The translations under genes and the position numbers were made by a program. Below the pieces are notes generated by a model. That model searched no databases, was not told where the DNA came from, and worked only from the letters and a program-made list of their open reading frames with translations. A DNA stretch of 64,000 nucleotides from Epiperipatus broadwayi. Its lineage: Eukaryota; Onychophora; Udeonychophora; Euonychophora; Peripatidae. Numbering within the stretch: the first letter of the stretch is position 1; each line of letters opens with the position of its first letter. The DNA lies in contig JAQFVV010006221.1 of NCBI GenBank assembly GCA_028023455.1, forward strand, positions 9,899,011 to 9,963,010, written 5' to 3'. Positions 22,321-34,867 of the stretch are shown here, piece by piece.

Positions 22321-23044
22321 AGATTTGTAATTAATGTACTTCATAAAATCTTTTCACATCGTTTCAACAAAGGCAAGTTCAAATTGGCATTTTAAAGTCG
22401 AACTATATACATAGGTTTTCATTGTCAGAGATAATGAATGAAGCTATACATAATTTTTTTAAAGATTACATAAAAAGTAAAGAATTCCCATATAGTTATT
22501 TTTAATTGAAAATGTTGTTTGAAATGACATTGAAACCCCTTAATAATGTGCTGTATACAATTTTGTTTGTTATATGATATTTTATTTCTGTACATAAAAA
22601 TTACAATTAAGAACTTTTCAGAAAAACTATTATGAATTTTTGAATGAAGTATAGATATTACAGATGTTAATACTTTTCCTTTTTTCTATCTTTAAGTTTA
22701 AATATTGATTTCAAAAAGCTAAAAACCTATTGCTATTCAATTTCAATCACTAAAATAATATATTAATAACATTTAAAAACTCTCCCTAGTTATAATCAGT
22801 TAAAAAAATCATTCTACTGTTTCTAATATAATAAGTAACTTTTGATAATAGAAACTCCGAAATCTACTGAAATTTTAATTTCATTGTCAATAATATTTAT
22901 TTTTCTTTTAAAAAAGATGGATTAATTTAATTTGATTGAATAAAATAAAGAATAAAAAACCCCACTATTTAATCATGTATAGTGTTTTCAATAAAAGTAA
23001 TGCTTATGAACATACTGATTGCTAATGGGTATACGTCAAACTGA
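22321..23044. other. AT-rich stretch, nothing recognised
   Basis: There is no gene or structured repeat here apart from A/T runs. Confidence 0.55.
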
Positions 23045-23850
<806 letters not shown>

Positions 23851-23934
23851 TGTCAATGTATTGACCGGGAAGCAAATTCAGGCCAGCTGCTTGGAAGGCA
23901 GCTGTGCTAACCACTAGGCCACTAATGCTTGACA
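23851..23934 (-). repeat. tRNA-derived SINE, family T, Gly-like
   Basis: Minus strand: GTCAAGCATTAGTGG, then an A-box-like TGGCCTAGTGGTTAG. Next comes an anticodon-type hairpin AGCTGC/GCAGCT with a 7-nt loop CTTCCAA (anticodon position TCC), then a weak B box. It is not a functional tRNA: the T arm does not pair well and the TGTC/GACA ends look like the other family T copies at 42-45 kb. Confidence 0.7.
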
Positions 23935-24256
23935 AAATCTTTTTTATAACATATATTTATAATCCAAATTCAAAAATAAAAATGTAAATTATTTCTTAGT
24001 TCAACACCTGGATGTGTGTGTGTGCTTATTTATCAAACGTTATTTTATGAGAGAACCTAACTTTAATGTTGAGTACAGTACAAGATAATTTGGTAACAAT
24101 CTCTCTATGGAGACAATTTTTTATGTAAATAAAATGCATATTGAATTTTTAATTTGTTATAATTTATACCATCCCAGGAAAACAGAAATTCTGAACTTGT
24201 AATATTGGTAAATATTATTGGTGCAGAAGTTTTTTTTAACACATTAAAAAATATCT
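23935..24256. other. AT-rich stretch, nothing recognised
   Basis: There is only a short TGTGTGTG run and no gene. Confidence 0.5.
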
Positions 24257-24304
24257 TAAAACAGGCAAAACTCTCCATACAGTATGGTGATCATGTCATG
24301 TTTG
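24257..24304 (+). repeat. Family A micro-insertion
   Basis: About 48 bp. An antisense piece from near the family A 3' end (AAACAGGCAAAACTCTCC) is joined directly to the sense 3' tail (TGGTGATCATGT), with the whole element body missing. Imperfect flanking similarity (AAAAAATATCTT / TAAAATATATCTT) may be a target duplication. Confidence 0.65.
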
Positions 24305-24305
24305 G

Positions 24306-24919
24306 TGGTTTAAAATATATCTTTTTATACATAAAATTTAGCAATTTAAATCTATTACTTTAAAGGTGCATGCATGTATATATAAAAACTAAAGAAAACT
24401 AAAGTTAATATATCCTATATATTGCAGCTTAATATCAATCTTAATATTAAATAATAAAGTTATTTTTAAAAAAAATTGTAATCAATGTAAACAAATTTTT
24501 CAGAGCACCTTAAATATTAAATAGTATATTGAAATATGCTATTAAATATATTTTGTTAATAAAGTATTTTATAATATATTAAACTTCAATTAATCTTTTT
24601 TATCAATAAATTTATTAAGATGTATAATAAATAAATTCCAGTAAAACTATAACTTAACTTACAAATGGTATTCAATAAAAGTGGGATTACTACAATAAAA
24701 ATTTAAAAAAACCCTTTTGTAATATATGAAGTTGTAATTACTTTATTTATAAATTTATTTAAATGCACATTGATTACGTAAGTAATATTTATTAAGGCTG
24801 TAATATTTACTAATGTGTAATAGGAATTGTGCACTTAATCAATGAAGTATTGAATAGTTTCACACTCTTAGATCTAACTGCTTCAGCTTCACCTATTCAT
24901 ATAGAAAGTAGGTTGAAGT
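24306..24919. other. AT-rich stretch, nothing recognised
   Basis: Very AT-rich sequence with no gene and no match to other repeats. Confidence 0.5.
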
Positions 24920-24949
24920 AGAGAAGGATTCCCCTCTTTTCTTCCAAAA

Positions 24950-25042
24950 TATAAGCTTGTGGTTAAGACCTGTAGAGGTCCCTACCTTCACATTTTCATG
25001 CACATATTCTTGAGGTTTACAGCCTTAGTAAATATTAATTAC
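24950..25042 (+). repeat. Interspersed repeat G, copy 1
   Basis: The reverse complement of 62279-62372. Shared blocks are AAGCTTGTGGTTAAGACCTG, AGAGGTCCCTAC and CAGCCTTAGTAAATATTAAT. The family is unknown. The conserved GC-containing core stands out from its AT-rich flanks. Confidence 0.8.
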
Positions 25043-25340
25043 TTTATTTATAATAAATAAATTTATTATTTTTAAAATATATTAAAAACAAAAATAAACT
25101 AGAGAATTAAATATCAAAACAATTAGGGATACTGAAGCACAGGTTTAAAAATTTCGAAGAGTAGCCAATTTTATTAAGCACATTTTTTGAGAGTTTCTTG
25201 CAATCAACAAAATTTCCACATGACATATTCTTATAAAATAAAAATATAGTAATAACATATATCAGATATTTACTTCATTAGATATGGTCTAACATGCAAC
25301 AATTATTACTAAAAATTAAAGGGTAAACAATTTTTAAATA

Positions 25341-25732
25341 ACTAAATCATCACATGATCACCAATTTTTATGCCTACACAAAAAGTTTACACAAAATCTG
25401 AACTCTCTATATAGTAGCACAACTCAGTGCAAGTCAAAGTAATCAGTGGATGTAGGAAGGTTTGGGTATAAAATCCCTATGTAGTGTCTACTCATCCAAT
25501 ATCACCAGACCAGTTTATGGCTTTTGGCTTTCATCAGTGAGGAACTTTAGATCTGAGAGCACTGCACCTAGATCTTAGGATCTCACGGATGGAAGCCACA
25601 AGTTAGAAACTAGTTTGGGGATATTGAATGAGGATGTTCAAGATAGGGATTTTATGCACAGACCTTCTTGCATCCATTGATTACTCTGGCTTACACTGAG
25701 TGGCACTACTGTATGGAGAGTTTAGCCATGGT
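25341..25732 (-). repeat. Family A foldback element
   Basis: The tail is at the left (ATCATCACATGATCACC antisense). An antisense arm (25397-25560), a short centre and a sense arm to about 25732 follow. The antisense-strand hammerhead at about 25490-25555 keeps CTGATGA but has TAAA for GAAA. The sense-arm copy has lost CTGATGA, so both are probably dead. Flanks GTAAACAATTTTTAAATA (25323-25340) and GTAAACATTTAAATA (25733-25747) look like a target duplication with a small indel. Confidence 0.75.
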
Positions 25733-26071
25733 GTAAACATTTAAATAGAACACTGCAGAAAAAAACATTCCAATAATTCATAGTAATAAAATAATAAAGA
25801 AAAGTGGAAAACTCATCACGATTTCTAACTTCTAAATAGTAAAAATGTCCTGAATGAATTAATGCAATGGCAAAGTGCTATGTTCCAGAGTGTAAAGTTC
25901 TCAAATTGATTTCAACTCTGACATTTCCAGCACTGAAACTTCTTCAAACTTATAAGCAATAAACCATTTAATTAGTGTTTTTTTATCTTTGTTTTACATT
26001 ATACCTATAAAAACTATACTTATTTAATTCTAAGGCAGTATGTAACTTGCTCATATTGTAATGTTTCATAT

Positions 26072-26940
26072 ATGTAAGTAGTGGTACTTGAACTCAGGGT
26101 TTTTCAGTCTATTCATTCTCCACTCCATCTCAAACAAATAACACACATGCGCACACACATGCAAAAAAGATACATGATCCCCATAATACATACTTCATGA
26201 AGAACTACCATTTATCAATTGGGCAGACCATAATCTCCCACATGCATATACAATCAGTGCTTTTGTTTATATTAAGATATCAATCCCTCAAACTTTAATG
26301 GACAGACTTCAATCTTCTCACTCTTCCAACTATTCAACCATCCATTTAAATGAAAAACCAATAATGGAATGCTTAAAGTTCTTATTGGATTTAATGTTGT
26401 GGTCATACCCATGTAGACATTATGCCAATCTAACCCCTCATATTATTAGAACATTACTGTCTTAGTAATATATATTGCATGGGAAATAGATTACATCTTA
26501 TTATAAGTTCAGCCCATCTCTTTCCTATTAATATATATGGATATGTAATGGTCTGATACAATGAATGGTTAGACTGACATAATTTTTATATAGACATGAC
26601 TACATCATCAAATCCAATAAGAGCTTTGAGCCTTCCATCATTAGTTTTTCAATGAAACGAATGTCTGAATAGTTGGAAGGGTGAAAAAGTTGAAGCCTAT
26701 TCATTAAAGTTTGAGGAATTTTTATCTTAATATAAACTAAGCACTAATTGTATATGTGTGTGGGAGATTATGGTCTGCCCAATTGATAAGTGCTAGTGCT
26801 TCATGAAGTATGTATTTTGGGGGATCACGTATCTTTTCCTCATGTGTGTGAGCATGTGTGTCATTTGTTTGAGATGGAATGGAGAATGAATATACTGAAA
26901 AATTTTTAGTTCAAATTTCTCTACTTATATACTTATTTAC
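26072..26940. repeat. Family B long foldback element
   Basis: An inverted repeat with arms of about 390 bp (about 26072-26465 and 26530-26940). The outer ends are GAACTCAGGG and AGTTCAAATTTC, the centre about GTAATG. Both arms contain a decayed hammerhead with core TTGATAA and GAAG in place of CTGATGA and GAAA (right arm near 26777-26815). The sense half is colinear with 36414-36860. Unpaired sequence after the right arm is AT-rich. No clear target duplication was found. The element is old. Confidence 0.8.
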
Positions 26941-27244
26941 AAATTAATATTGGATAATTGAGTAAACTAGCAATCTGAAAAAAAAAATTTAATGCTATTG
27001 AAAAAAATATTAAAGTTAACTGAGATTGCTTTTGAATCTAAGCAGTAGACTTAATAAATAGATTACTTTTACTCCATAAAAGCTTTTCTAATGAGGCTAA
27101 CTTGATCATCTTGTTATTTAGATAAAAATAAAAAAGATTATATATAGAAAATTAAAAGGTAATTTCTATAAATGTGCTTATTTATAAACATCTATATATA
27201 AATAATGAAAAGTAGAACAACATAAATTTAATACTTGTATTTTT

Positions 27245-27355
27245 ATATTGGACTATTTCCATCATCTAATATATGTATTGAATGTCTTTAGAAAAATTTA
27301 ACTTTATTTAAATATTCCAAATACATTCAACTGTTAGTAATGGCATATACAACTA
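27245..27355 (-). repeat. SINE family E, partial copy
   Basis: Matches the 3' half of the E copies at 1009 and 28235: GGACTATTTCC, GAATGTCTTTAGAAAAATTTA and AACTGTTAGTAA in forward view. The tRNA-like half is missing. Confidence 0.6.
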
Positions 27356-28234
27356 GAACACCATTATCACAAACCTTCACGAAAACAATAAATTTAATAC
27401 GTCTCACAATAATCATAAAAGAAATTGTTTCCGTTATTAGCTCATTGTTTTTTTAAAAAAACTCCATCTTTAAAAAATATAAAATAAAAATTTATATAAA
27501 TGAAAAATTGTAATATTACAGAATTAGTGTCTATTTTGAATGGGATAAATAGAACATTTATTCTCCACATATAAAATATGAAATGGAAATAGAATCAAAT
27601 AATGCAATTCACTAAAAATCCTGGATGTAAATTTCTTCTGTCTGGCCCTTATTAAAAAAAAAAACTGTTGTTAGAATATCTATACTCTCAAAAAGTATAT
27701 CATTTTATTAATAGTTAAATGTGCATGGCCCAATTAAATATATGTTAAAGAAAAAAGAGTAAAGTTATATTTTATAAAATAGTTAATAGACAACAAAAAG
27801 AGATACCAAAAAGAAAATTATTGGTATTATAGTGTATCCATACATACCAGGAATGTCAGAAATCTACAATCAATATAACATTAGAACAGATTTCCAACCC
27901 ATAACAAATATCAAGGAATTTTAACTTTTGCCAGAAAATATTGGTGAGACTTGTCACCCTGTTGAACAGCAATTGACATAACACAAACTAATGGTTAAAA
28001 GAGAAAAACCAGATGTGTCTACAATAGCAGATGATGTGTGTACTAATGACAACATTTTCAATTGGGGGAAATACAAAAATATTGGATAGAAAGAAAAAGA
28101 TGTAAAGAAGAAAATTACAAGAAACTGCTCACATGACATAAAATTCTATAAGTCAACCCAATGTGGCAATACACAATATATGAAAGCATATCATGAACCT
28201 TGTTCTTAGAAAAAAGTATTAAAAAATATGAAAA
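27356..28234. other. AT-rich stretch, no gene recognised
   Basis: I found no coding similarity or repeat match in this stretch. Confidence 0.5.
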
Positions 28235-28565
28235 ACATTTGAAGGATTCGGGAGGATTTGAACCAACCCTCTTATACAAATACATGAAATTTCTACTATC
28301 TGTTGCCTTTAAAAGAATAGTTCAGTTAGTTAAAGCATTGCTTTAAATTTTTATATTTGAGAATCTAAAAGTGTAAGTTTAACTTCTATGCTAAATTGTC
28401 ACTGATCAGGCCAGCAACACCCGAAGGAGAGTGGAAAATAATACTACTCAAAACATTGTATAATTACTAACTTGTATTGTCTATTTGTAAAGTTTAAATA
28501 AAGCTTGTTTATACAATCAACATTTAATGATAGATTATGGAAATAGCCCAACACATTATCACATT
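28235..28565 (+). repeat. SINE family E, best copy
   Basis: The most complete of three copies. It begins with GGATTCGGGAGGATTTGAAC, then has a tRNA-like segment with A-box-like TAGTTCAGTTAGTTAAAGCA (about 28319-28340) and B-box-like AGTTTAACTTC (about 28376-28387). A body containing CCAGCAACACCCGAAGGAG and ending near GGAAATAGCCCAACA follows. This layout (tRNA-like head plus unrelated body) is that of a SINE. No poly-A tail is visible. Confidence 0.65.
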
Positions 28566-29479
28566 TAATATACCAATCATCACAAAACTTCAGGGAAATA
28601 GTTAATGTGAATTATTTAACATTGGAAGGGGGAGGGTAGAACTTAATTTTATAAGTAATTTTATATAAATTTAATGTAACTTAGAGATTAAAAAAAGTGA
28701 AATGTTCTTTTAGAGTCTTTATTTTGATAATGAAAGTGGTGATTTTATGCAATATGATTAGATTTTGGTTGAAAGTTGGGAAAAAGATTAAGATATTTGA
28801 AATTTTGGATGTTTTTTTTTTTTTTGGTTTTGGCAAAAAAAATATTTTGAAAGCATTGATAATAGATTTTTTGTTATTGCATTCTTTCGATCTTTCATTT
28901 CTTTAGCAATAAATAATCTCATTCTTTTCTAATTTTATCAAATTTTAATGTAATACTGTTGGAATTGCAAAACTGCCCTATTTATGGAAAGCAATATTAA
29001 AAATAAATATTTTTCCATAAGCTCTGCCAAAAAATATGGATGAGTAGAATGCTCTCCAAGGAATTGGATTTCAAAGATGACAGAGAGCTAAGCTCTCTTG
29101 TTAGTATATATATATATATATATATAAAGTGTGCAACTGAAAATCAAACAACAATGACATTTGTAAGTGTTGACTTAGTTCAATTCATGAACAATACATT
29201 TAAAAAAAAATTACACGCAATGAATAAGAAAGTGAATACTCCCTCATGATATTATTTTAGTTAAAAAAATGCAATCATATGAATCATTATTACATGGCTG
29301 CTATATATTTTTTGACATGTTCATAATTTAAATTTATTTGCGAGAATGTTTTTTAAATAATTCTTCCTAAATCACATTATTTGCAATTCAAAATCAATTG
29401 TTTTAATTACAAATTTCTATGTACATCTCAATTATGTGAAAGTTTATTACTGATAATTTATTTGCTTAGAGTATGGATT
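28566..29479. other. AT-rich stretch, no gene recognised
   Basis: A T-run near 28811 and a short TA run near 29107 are present, but no gene. Confidence 0.5.
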
Positions 29480-29484
29480 TAGAC

Positions 29485-29551
29485 AGTTTAACTACTAATA
29501 GGATATCATAAAGAAACAGTTTAATTACTAATAGGATATCATAAAGAAACC
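29485..29551. repeat. Two-unit 34-bp tandem repeat
   Basis: CTACTAATAGGATATCATAA occurs twice 34 bp apart, next to the 3' end of the LINE relic. It may be a remnant of the LINE's 3' terminal repeats. Confidence 0.7.
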
Positions 29552-30679
29552 TGTAGAGATTTCAACTAGGAGGTAGAACACTAAGGCCTTTATTAAATTC
29601 TTCAATTTTGCTACAGTGTCCGCAAATCTGACAATCATTAAAGATGTAATTTATAGTTTGTATTTGTCTACATTTACAAAGATTAGCTGCTGATAAATTT
29701 CATTTATGATACACAAAAGTAATGGCTTGTCCTAAATCAATTAATGAGATTACATTTGCATCTAGGAACATAAAATCCAGCTAGATTTATTCTTGGATCT
29801 GAAAAAAATACTTATTTGGAATCTCATAAGAATTCCATTTTTTTGCATTATAATACTTTGATTGTAGATTCTTTGTTGAACCCTCAAAGTAGGAATTCTT
29901 TATTAGTTCAATCTACTAAACAACTTTTCTGCTGATATCTGGTAGAAGAATATGTTTAAGAATAAAAAAAAAAACCACTGCAAAAGAAATGATTTATATT
30001 TCTCATAGCAATATTTAATTGTATCCAAAAGATTAAGTGTGAAAACTTTTTTGTTCAACAGAGACTGAATATTCATGAGTGAAAATATTGCTTAAGGAAG
30101 TTGTCCTTAAAATACTATGACCATAAACCCAAATAGTACCAGCCAGTTTTCGAAGGACATTATTCCTAGAAATTATTTTTGATCTAGCCTTAGATGAGTA
30201 AAGAAACAAGTTAGTCTGTATATCCAAATCTCTTTTAATAGCATGAGATAGGACTTTTCAGACTACTTTTGCAAAAGTAAAATTGAAATTATGAGATAAT
30301 TCTTGGTTATTTAGATGAAAATTTGAATATATTGTCTTCATTGGATTAGCAATAGGATCCCATATTTTGGAAAATGTTTTTTGTTTTTTTATATCATTAC
30401 GGAGTGACTTTTCTATTTCAGGTAAGGATCACTTATGAAAAATGAAAGCAAAATCATTAACATAGATAAATTCCCTGCTTTCTGTATGTGAAAGATGAAT
30501 ACATTAAATAAGTTAAGATAACTGAACACTGTGGTAATCCAGTCTGTCGAATTTTATATCTACTATAATGATCATTTGATGTGAGAGCATTTTGTTAAAT
30601 AAATTATTGTTTTTCCTACATTCAACATTTTAGAAACTTTTAGAAGACTATTTTTTCAAATAGAATCATAAGCTGAGAT

Positions 30680-31130
<451 letters not shown>

Positions 31131-32560
31131 ATAAGCTGAGATTATAGTAATAAAGTTAGGACCAATTTGTAATTTATTTTTGAAAGTCTTTTTATTGGGA
31201 GTTGTTATAAAATAAAATTTGTTCACAATAACTTCTTCCTATGCTAAAACCAATCTATTCTATAGAAAGCTGATACTAAACTATTAGTAAAAACTTCATG
31301 TTAATATTATACTTTCAACAAGCTTACAGGGAATACATAATAGTGATTTGCAATGATAATTTTTTGGAACATGGCTTTGTTTGATCTTAAGACTGCTATA
31401 TGCCAATTTTTTTGAATACTTTCTGTATAAATAATGTTATGAATAATTCTGCTAGCTATACTTTGGCTTTTAAATTTTAAAGACCACAGATGTATGTTAT
31501 CTACTTGCAATATTTCCCTGATTTAAGATAATCAAGAGAAATTCAGTTTCACCAGCATCCACAGGTTTTATCAAATTACCATGATAGGAATATGAAAGAG
31601 GTGCTTGAATTCTATTCTCATGATGTGTTTACTCATTCTATTAACCTTAGGTTTAGAAGTATAATGTATAATATTGGCAACCTGATTAGCTATGACAGTA
31701 GTATGTCTTTTAAAATAACTTTTATATCCACTAAGTTTTCACAAAAGTATCCAAGCCTTTAAAGTTTTGTTTTTCAGTGCTGTCAACACCCACTGATTTT
31801 ATAAGTTTGTCAGAAATTTCTAGATTTTTGATAAACAAAAATGAGTTATAAAGGGCACTGCTAGTTTCAGTTGAGCTTAGAAAGAATTGCTTATTATATT
31901 CACAAGTGAAGAAGTCTCTGGCTGCTTCTATTTACAGTTTTTTAAAACTAAGATAGAAAAAGGGAAATGGAAAGATTATATTAATAATTTATTTAAAATA
32001 TTCAATATTTATTCCAGTTAGCTTCTTTTAAATTCCATCTCAGAACAGGATATCTTTTAATTACAGGAAAGCAGATTCCAAGATTGATTAGATTAGATTT
32101 ATGTTGACTATGGGAAAAAATATCAATAGTTCTGAAGGTAATAATAGTAAAACATTTTTTGTTGAAAAATAATAACATAAATCAGGAGTTATTTTTGTTC
32201 CTCATCTGCCTTAATGAAATGTTCCTCTTTGTGTATCATCATAAAATAATTGCATATTCATTACCTCTATCCATTTCACAAGTTGATAACCCACTTTATT
32301 CTCATTTACATAATCCCCAAATTATCTTTTACATAATCTCGAATGTTTATTTATTGTGAGGAATTGAAATCTCCAATCAATATAGATGTAGAAAGTCAAG
32401 CTTTAATTATTAATAAAATATTTGTGGATGCAATCATATTCTTTTATAATGATTTCCCTGCCTAAACAAAGTCAACCCATGTTATTGTGCAATATCTAGA
32501 TCATTTGAATTTATTGCACCCATATCATTATATGTACTATTACTAAAATGTACTTTAAAG

Positions 32561-33133
32561 TTTCCAAGAGAAAATATAATATCTTAATGGTATTAATGTA
32601 AAAATACTTATCAAGCAAGAATTCTCTTTTTTTAATTCTCTGAAATATGAGAACATGTACAGAATATGTACTTATAAAATAAGATTATATGCCACTGATA
32701 CTACTGGGTTTGAATTTTATTAGCTTATCATTGGTAAATTAAAGAATTTTAAAAGTAGAAAATACTAAATTAGACATTATATAATTTGAACATCATGCAA
32801 TCTGTTTTAGTTTATTAATCTGTCACCTCCCCTAAAAAACTTGCATCTATCTACATGCTCTATTACACTTCCTTCATTTGGAAGAAACGTTTTACAAAAA
32901 CAGCTATATAAATCTTAAATATTCTCATTTCAGATCTTATAAATTTGTATCTAGTATAGCAAAGTGATTTTGTTTAATAGGGTGATTCCAATTATAAAAT
33001 ATATAATTACAAGAGTCTCAGTGTGGTTTTAGATAATTAAGAAGCACTAGATATACCGTTTTTATTAATAAATTGACAAGCAAATATAAAAGTACTGATC
33101 CAAGAAATTTAATCACCGATGATTATTCATAGC
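32561..33133. other. AT-rich stretch, nothing recognised
   Basis: It could include decayed 5' LINE sequence. I see no motif. Confidence 0.5.
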
Positions 33134-33146
33134 ATGCAGATTCTAT

Positions 33147-33542
33147 CACATGCTCACTATCTCTTATGCTGGCACATAACTTATTAAACAGGCAAAACTC
33201 TCCATACAGTAGTGCCACCCTGTGCCAACCAGAGTAAGGCTTGTGCCTAAAATCCCCATGTAGTGCCTACTCATCCAGTATCCCCAGACTTGTTTCTGGC
33301 TTGTGGCCTTTGTCAGTGAGGAGCCTTGGATATGAGAGCACTGCACCTAGATCTTAGGATTTCTATGCAGTGCTCTCAGATTCAAGGCTCCTCACTGATG
33401 AAGGCCACAAGCCAGAAACTAGTCTGAGAATATTTGATCAGTAGGCACTAGACTGGGATTTTATGCACAAGCCTTCTGACATCCATTGATTACTCTGGTT
33501 AGCACAGGGTGACACTACTGTATAAAGAGTTTTTCCTGTTTA
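33147..33542 (-). mobile_element. Family A foldback element with hammerheads
   Basis: 396 bp between perfect 13-bp duplications. The 3' tail (antisense, 33147-33180) carries the hairpin CTTATG/CATAA. The two arms then run from 33181 to about 33360 and from 33363 to 33542. The outer end of the tailless arm is CCTGTTTA against the duplication. The minus-strand arm has hammerhead core CTGACAA (decayed, about 33272-33332). The plus-strand arm keeps an intact core. It has no ORF and depends on enzymes from elsewhere. Confidence 0.85.
33380..33438 (+). ncRNA. Type-I hammerhead ribozyme motif, family A
   Basis: Core CTGATGA (33395-33401). Stem II is GGC/GCC with loop CACAA, flanked by an A-A mismatch instead of the usual G-C closing pair. 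GAAAC follows at 33415-33419, with helix III AC/GT of two base pairs around TA. The cleavage triplet GTC ends at 33424. Helix I pairs 33389-33394 with 33425-33430 (5 of 6) and 33380-33385 with 33433-33438 (5 of 6). The weak stem II closing makes activity uncertain. Confidence 0.7.
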
Positions 33543-33555
33543 ATGCAGATTCTAT

Positions 33556-34361
33556 GTGATAAAATGAGAGATAGTGGCATTTCTACAGGTAGAAAAACTG
33601 AAACATTTGAATAGAAAACTGTTGTTAAAAATGTGCACTAATTCTAACATTGCAGTTCTGTTTTTATAATCATGGGGTTTGGAACTGTTTACAGTCATCT
33701 TCATAAATTAGGGGACCATTATATGACATAGATTTGAAAGTGGAACTTTTAATTTACATCAATTAAAAGCCAAAACAATGATATTTAATTTTCCTGGTTA
33801 TTGATTTCTAGTATACTGATAACTGTACCTTTTCAATTCAAAATATGATTTACAGAATGTACTTAATTATAAAATTTTGTAAAAACTTTAGTTTAGAATT
33901 AAGGTTAAAAAAAAAGCTAAAGACTTTGGTCAACTAGTGATGGAAGACAAATGTTTTGTAATAACTTATTGTTTGAGAGCTATCAACTTAAGAATATGAG
34001 CAATTTTAAATATTTCAGTAGATTGTAAATAGAAAATTGATTTAGACATTTCAGGAAGAACATATATTTTAACATGTTGCTGCTTTTGTTAATTTAAAAG
34101 ATAATGTATAATAATATAATTACTGCAATTGAAAGTGAAATATGGATTCTCTAGCAATAACATAAAGGTTTTAGAAAAATGTCATGCTATTCTATAAAAT
34201 TCTAAAATTGTGATGGCCATATTATAAGCACATTCGATATGTTTTTCAGTTGCTGAGTGCCTTACTCCACTCCATTATTGTAAAATCACATCTTCATTTG
34301 AAAGTATAAAATAAATGATCGTGAACATGGTTTTCATGAGGAAAGTAGACTATTTATATTG
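33556..34361. other. AT-rich stretch, nothing recognised
   Basis: It lies between two family A elements. There is no gene. Confidence 0.5.
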
Positions 34362-34372
34362 TAAAGTTTATT

Positions 34373-34856
34373 AAAACAAGCAAAACTCTCTATATGTATT
34401 ATCACTCAGTGCAAGCCAGAATAATCAATGGATACCAGAGGCTTGTGCATAAAATCCCCATCTAGTGCTTACTCATCCAATATTCCCAGACTAGTTTCTG
34501 GCTTGTGGCCTTCATCAGTGAAAAGCCATGGATCTGAGAGCAATATCCCCAGATTAGTTTCTGGCTTGTGGTCTTTGTCAGTGAGGAGCCTTGTGTCTGA
34601 GAGCAGTGCAGCTAGATTCTAAAAAGATCTAGCTGCAGTGCTGTCAGATCCAAGGTTTCTCACTGATGAAAGCCACAAGCTAGGAACTAATCTGGGGATA
34701 TTGGATGAGTTAGGCACTAGATGGGGATTTTATGTACAAGCTTTCTGGCATCCATTGATTACTCTGGCTTGCACTGAATGGCAATACGTATAGAGAATTT
34801 TGCCTTTTTAATACAGTTAAGAGCAAGCATAAGAAATAGTGATCATGTGATTATTA
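34373..34856 (+). mobile_element. Family A foldback element with duplicated hammerhead arm
   Basis: 484 bp. It starts directly at the antisense arm (AAAACAAGCAAAACTCTC) and ends with the sense tail (GATCATGTGATTATTA). The antisense arm carries two tandem hammerhead segments (34475-34533 intact; about 34541-34600 with CTGACAA). The sense arm (about 34648-34712) has CTGATGA but GGAAC for GAAAC. The tail hairpin is degraded (TTA/ATAA). Orientation is opposite to the copy at 33147, 830 bp away. Confidence 0.85.
34475..34533 (-). ncRNA. Type-I hammerhead ribozyme motif, family A (best copy)
   Basis: The minus strand has CTGATGA (34518-34512), stem II GGC/GCC with loop CACAA, and GAAAC, then TAGTC with the cleavage C at 34489. 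Helix I has an inner block of 6 of 6 pairs (TTTTCA with TGGGAA) and an outer block of 5 of 6 (ATCCAT with TTGGAT). The inner block differs from other copies by a paired C-G to U-A change. That supports selection for, or at least a history of, the fold. Same A-A caveat at the base of stem II. Confidence 0.75.
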
Positions 34857-34867
34857 TAAAGTTTATT

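Larger units (their letters stand above)
33134..33555. repeat. 13-bp target duplication around a family A element
   Basis: ATGCAGATTCTAT is at 33134-33146 and 33543-33555, exact in both copies. Confidence 0.9.
34362..34867. repeat. 11-bp target duplication around a family A element
   Basis: TAAAGTTTATT is at 34362-34372 and 34857-34867. Confidence 0.8.

Noticed and set aside
23851-23934. A functional tRNA-Gly(UCC) gene
   Set aside because: The anticodon hairpin is good, but the T arm and B box do not fit. The ends match the SINE family T head and tail.
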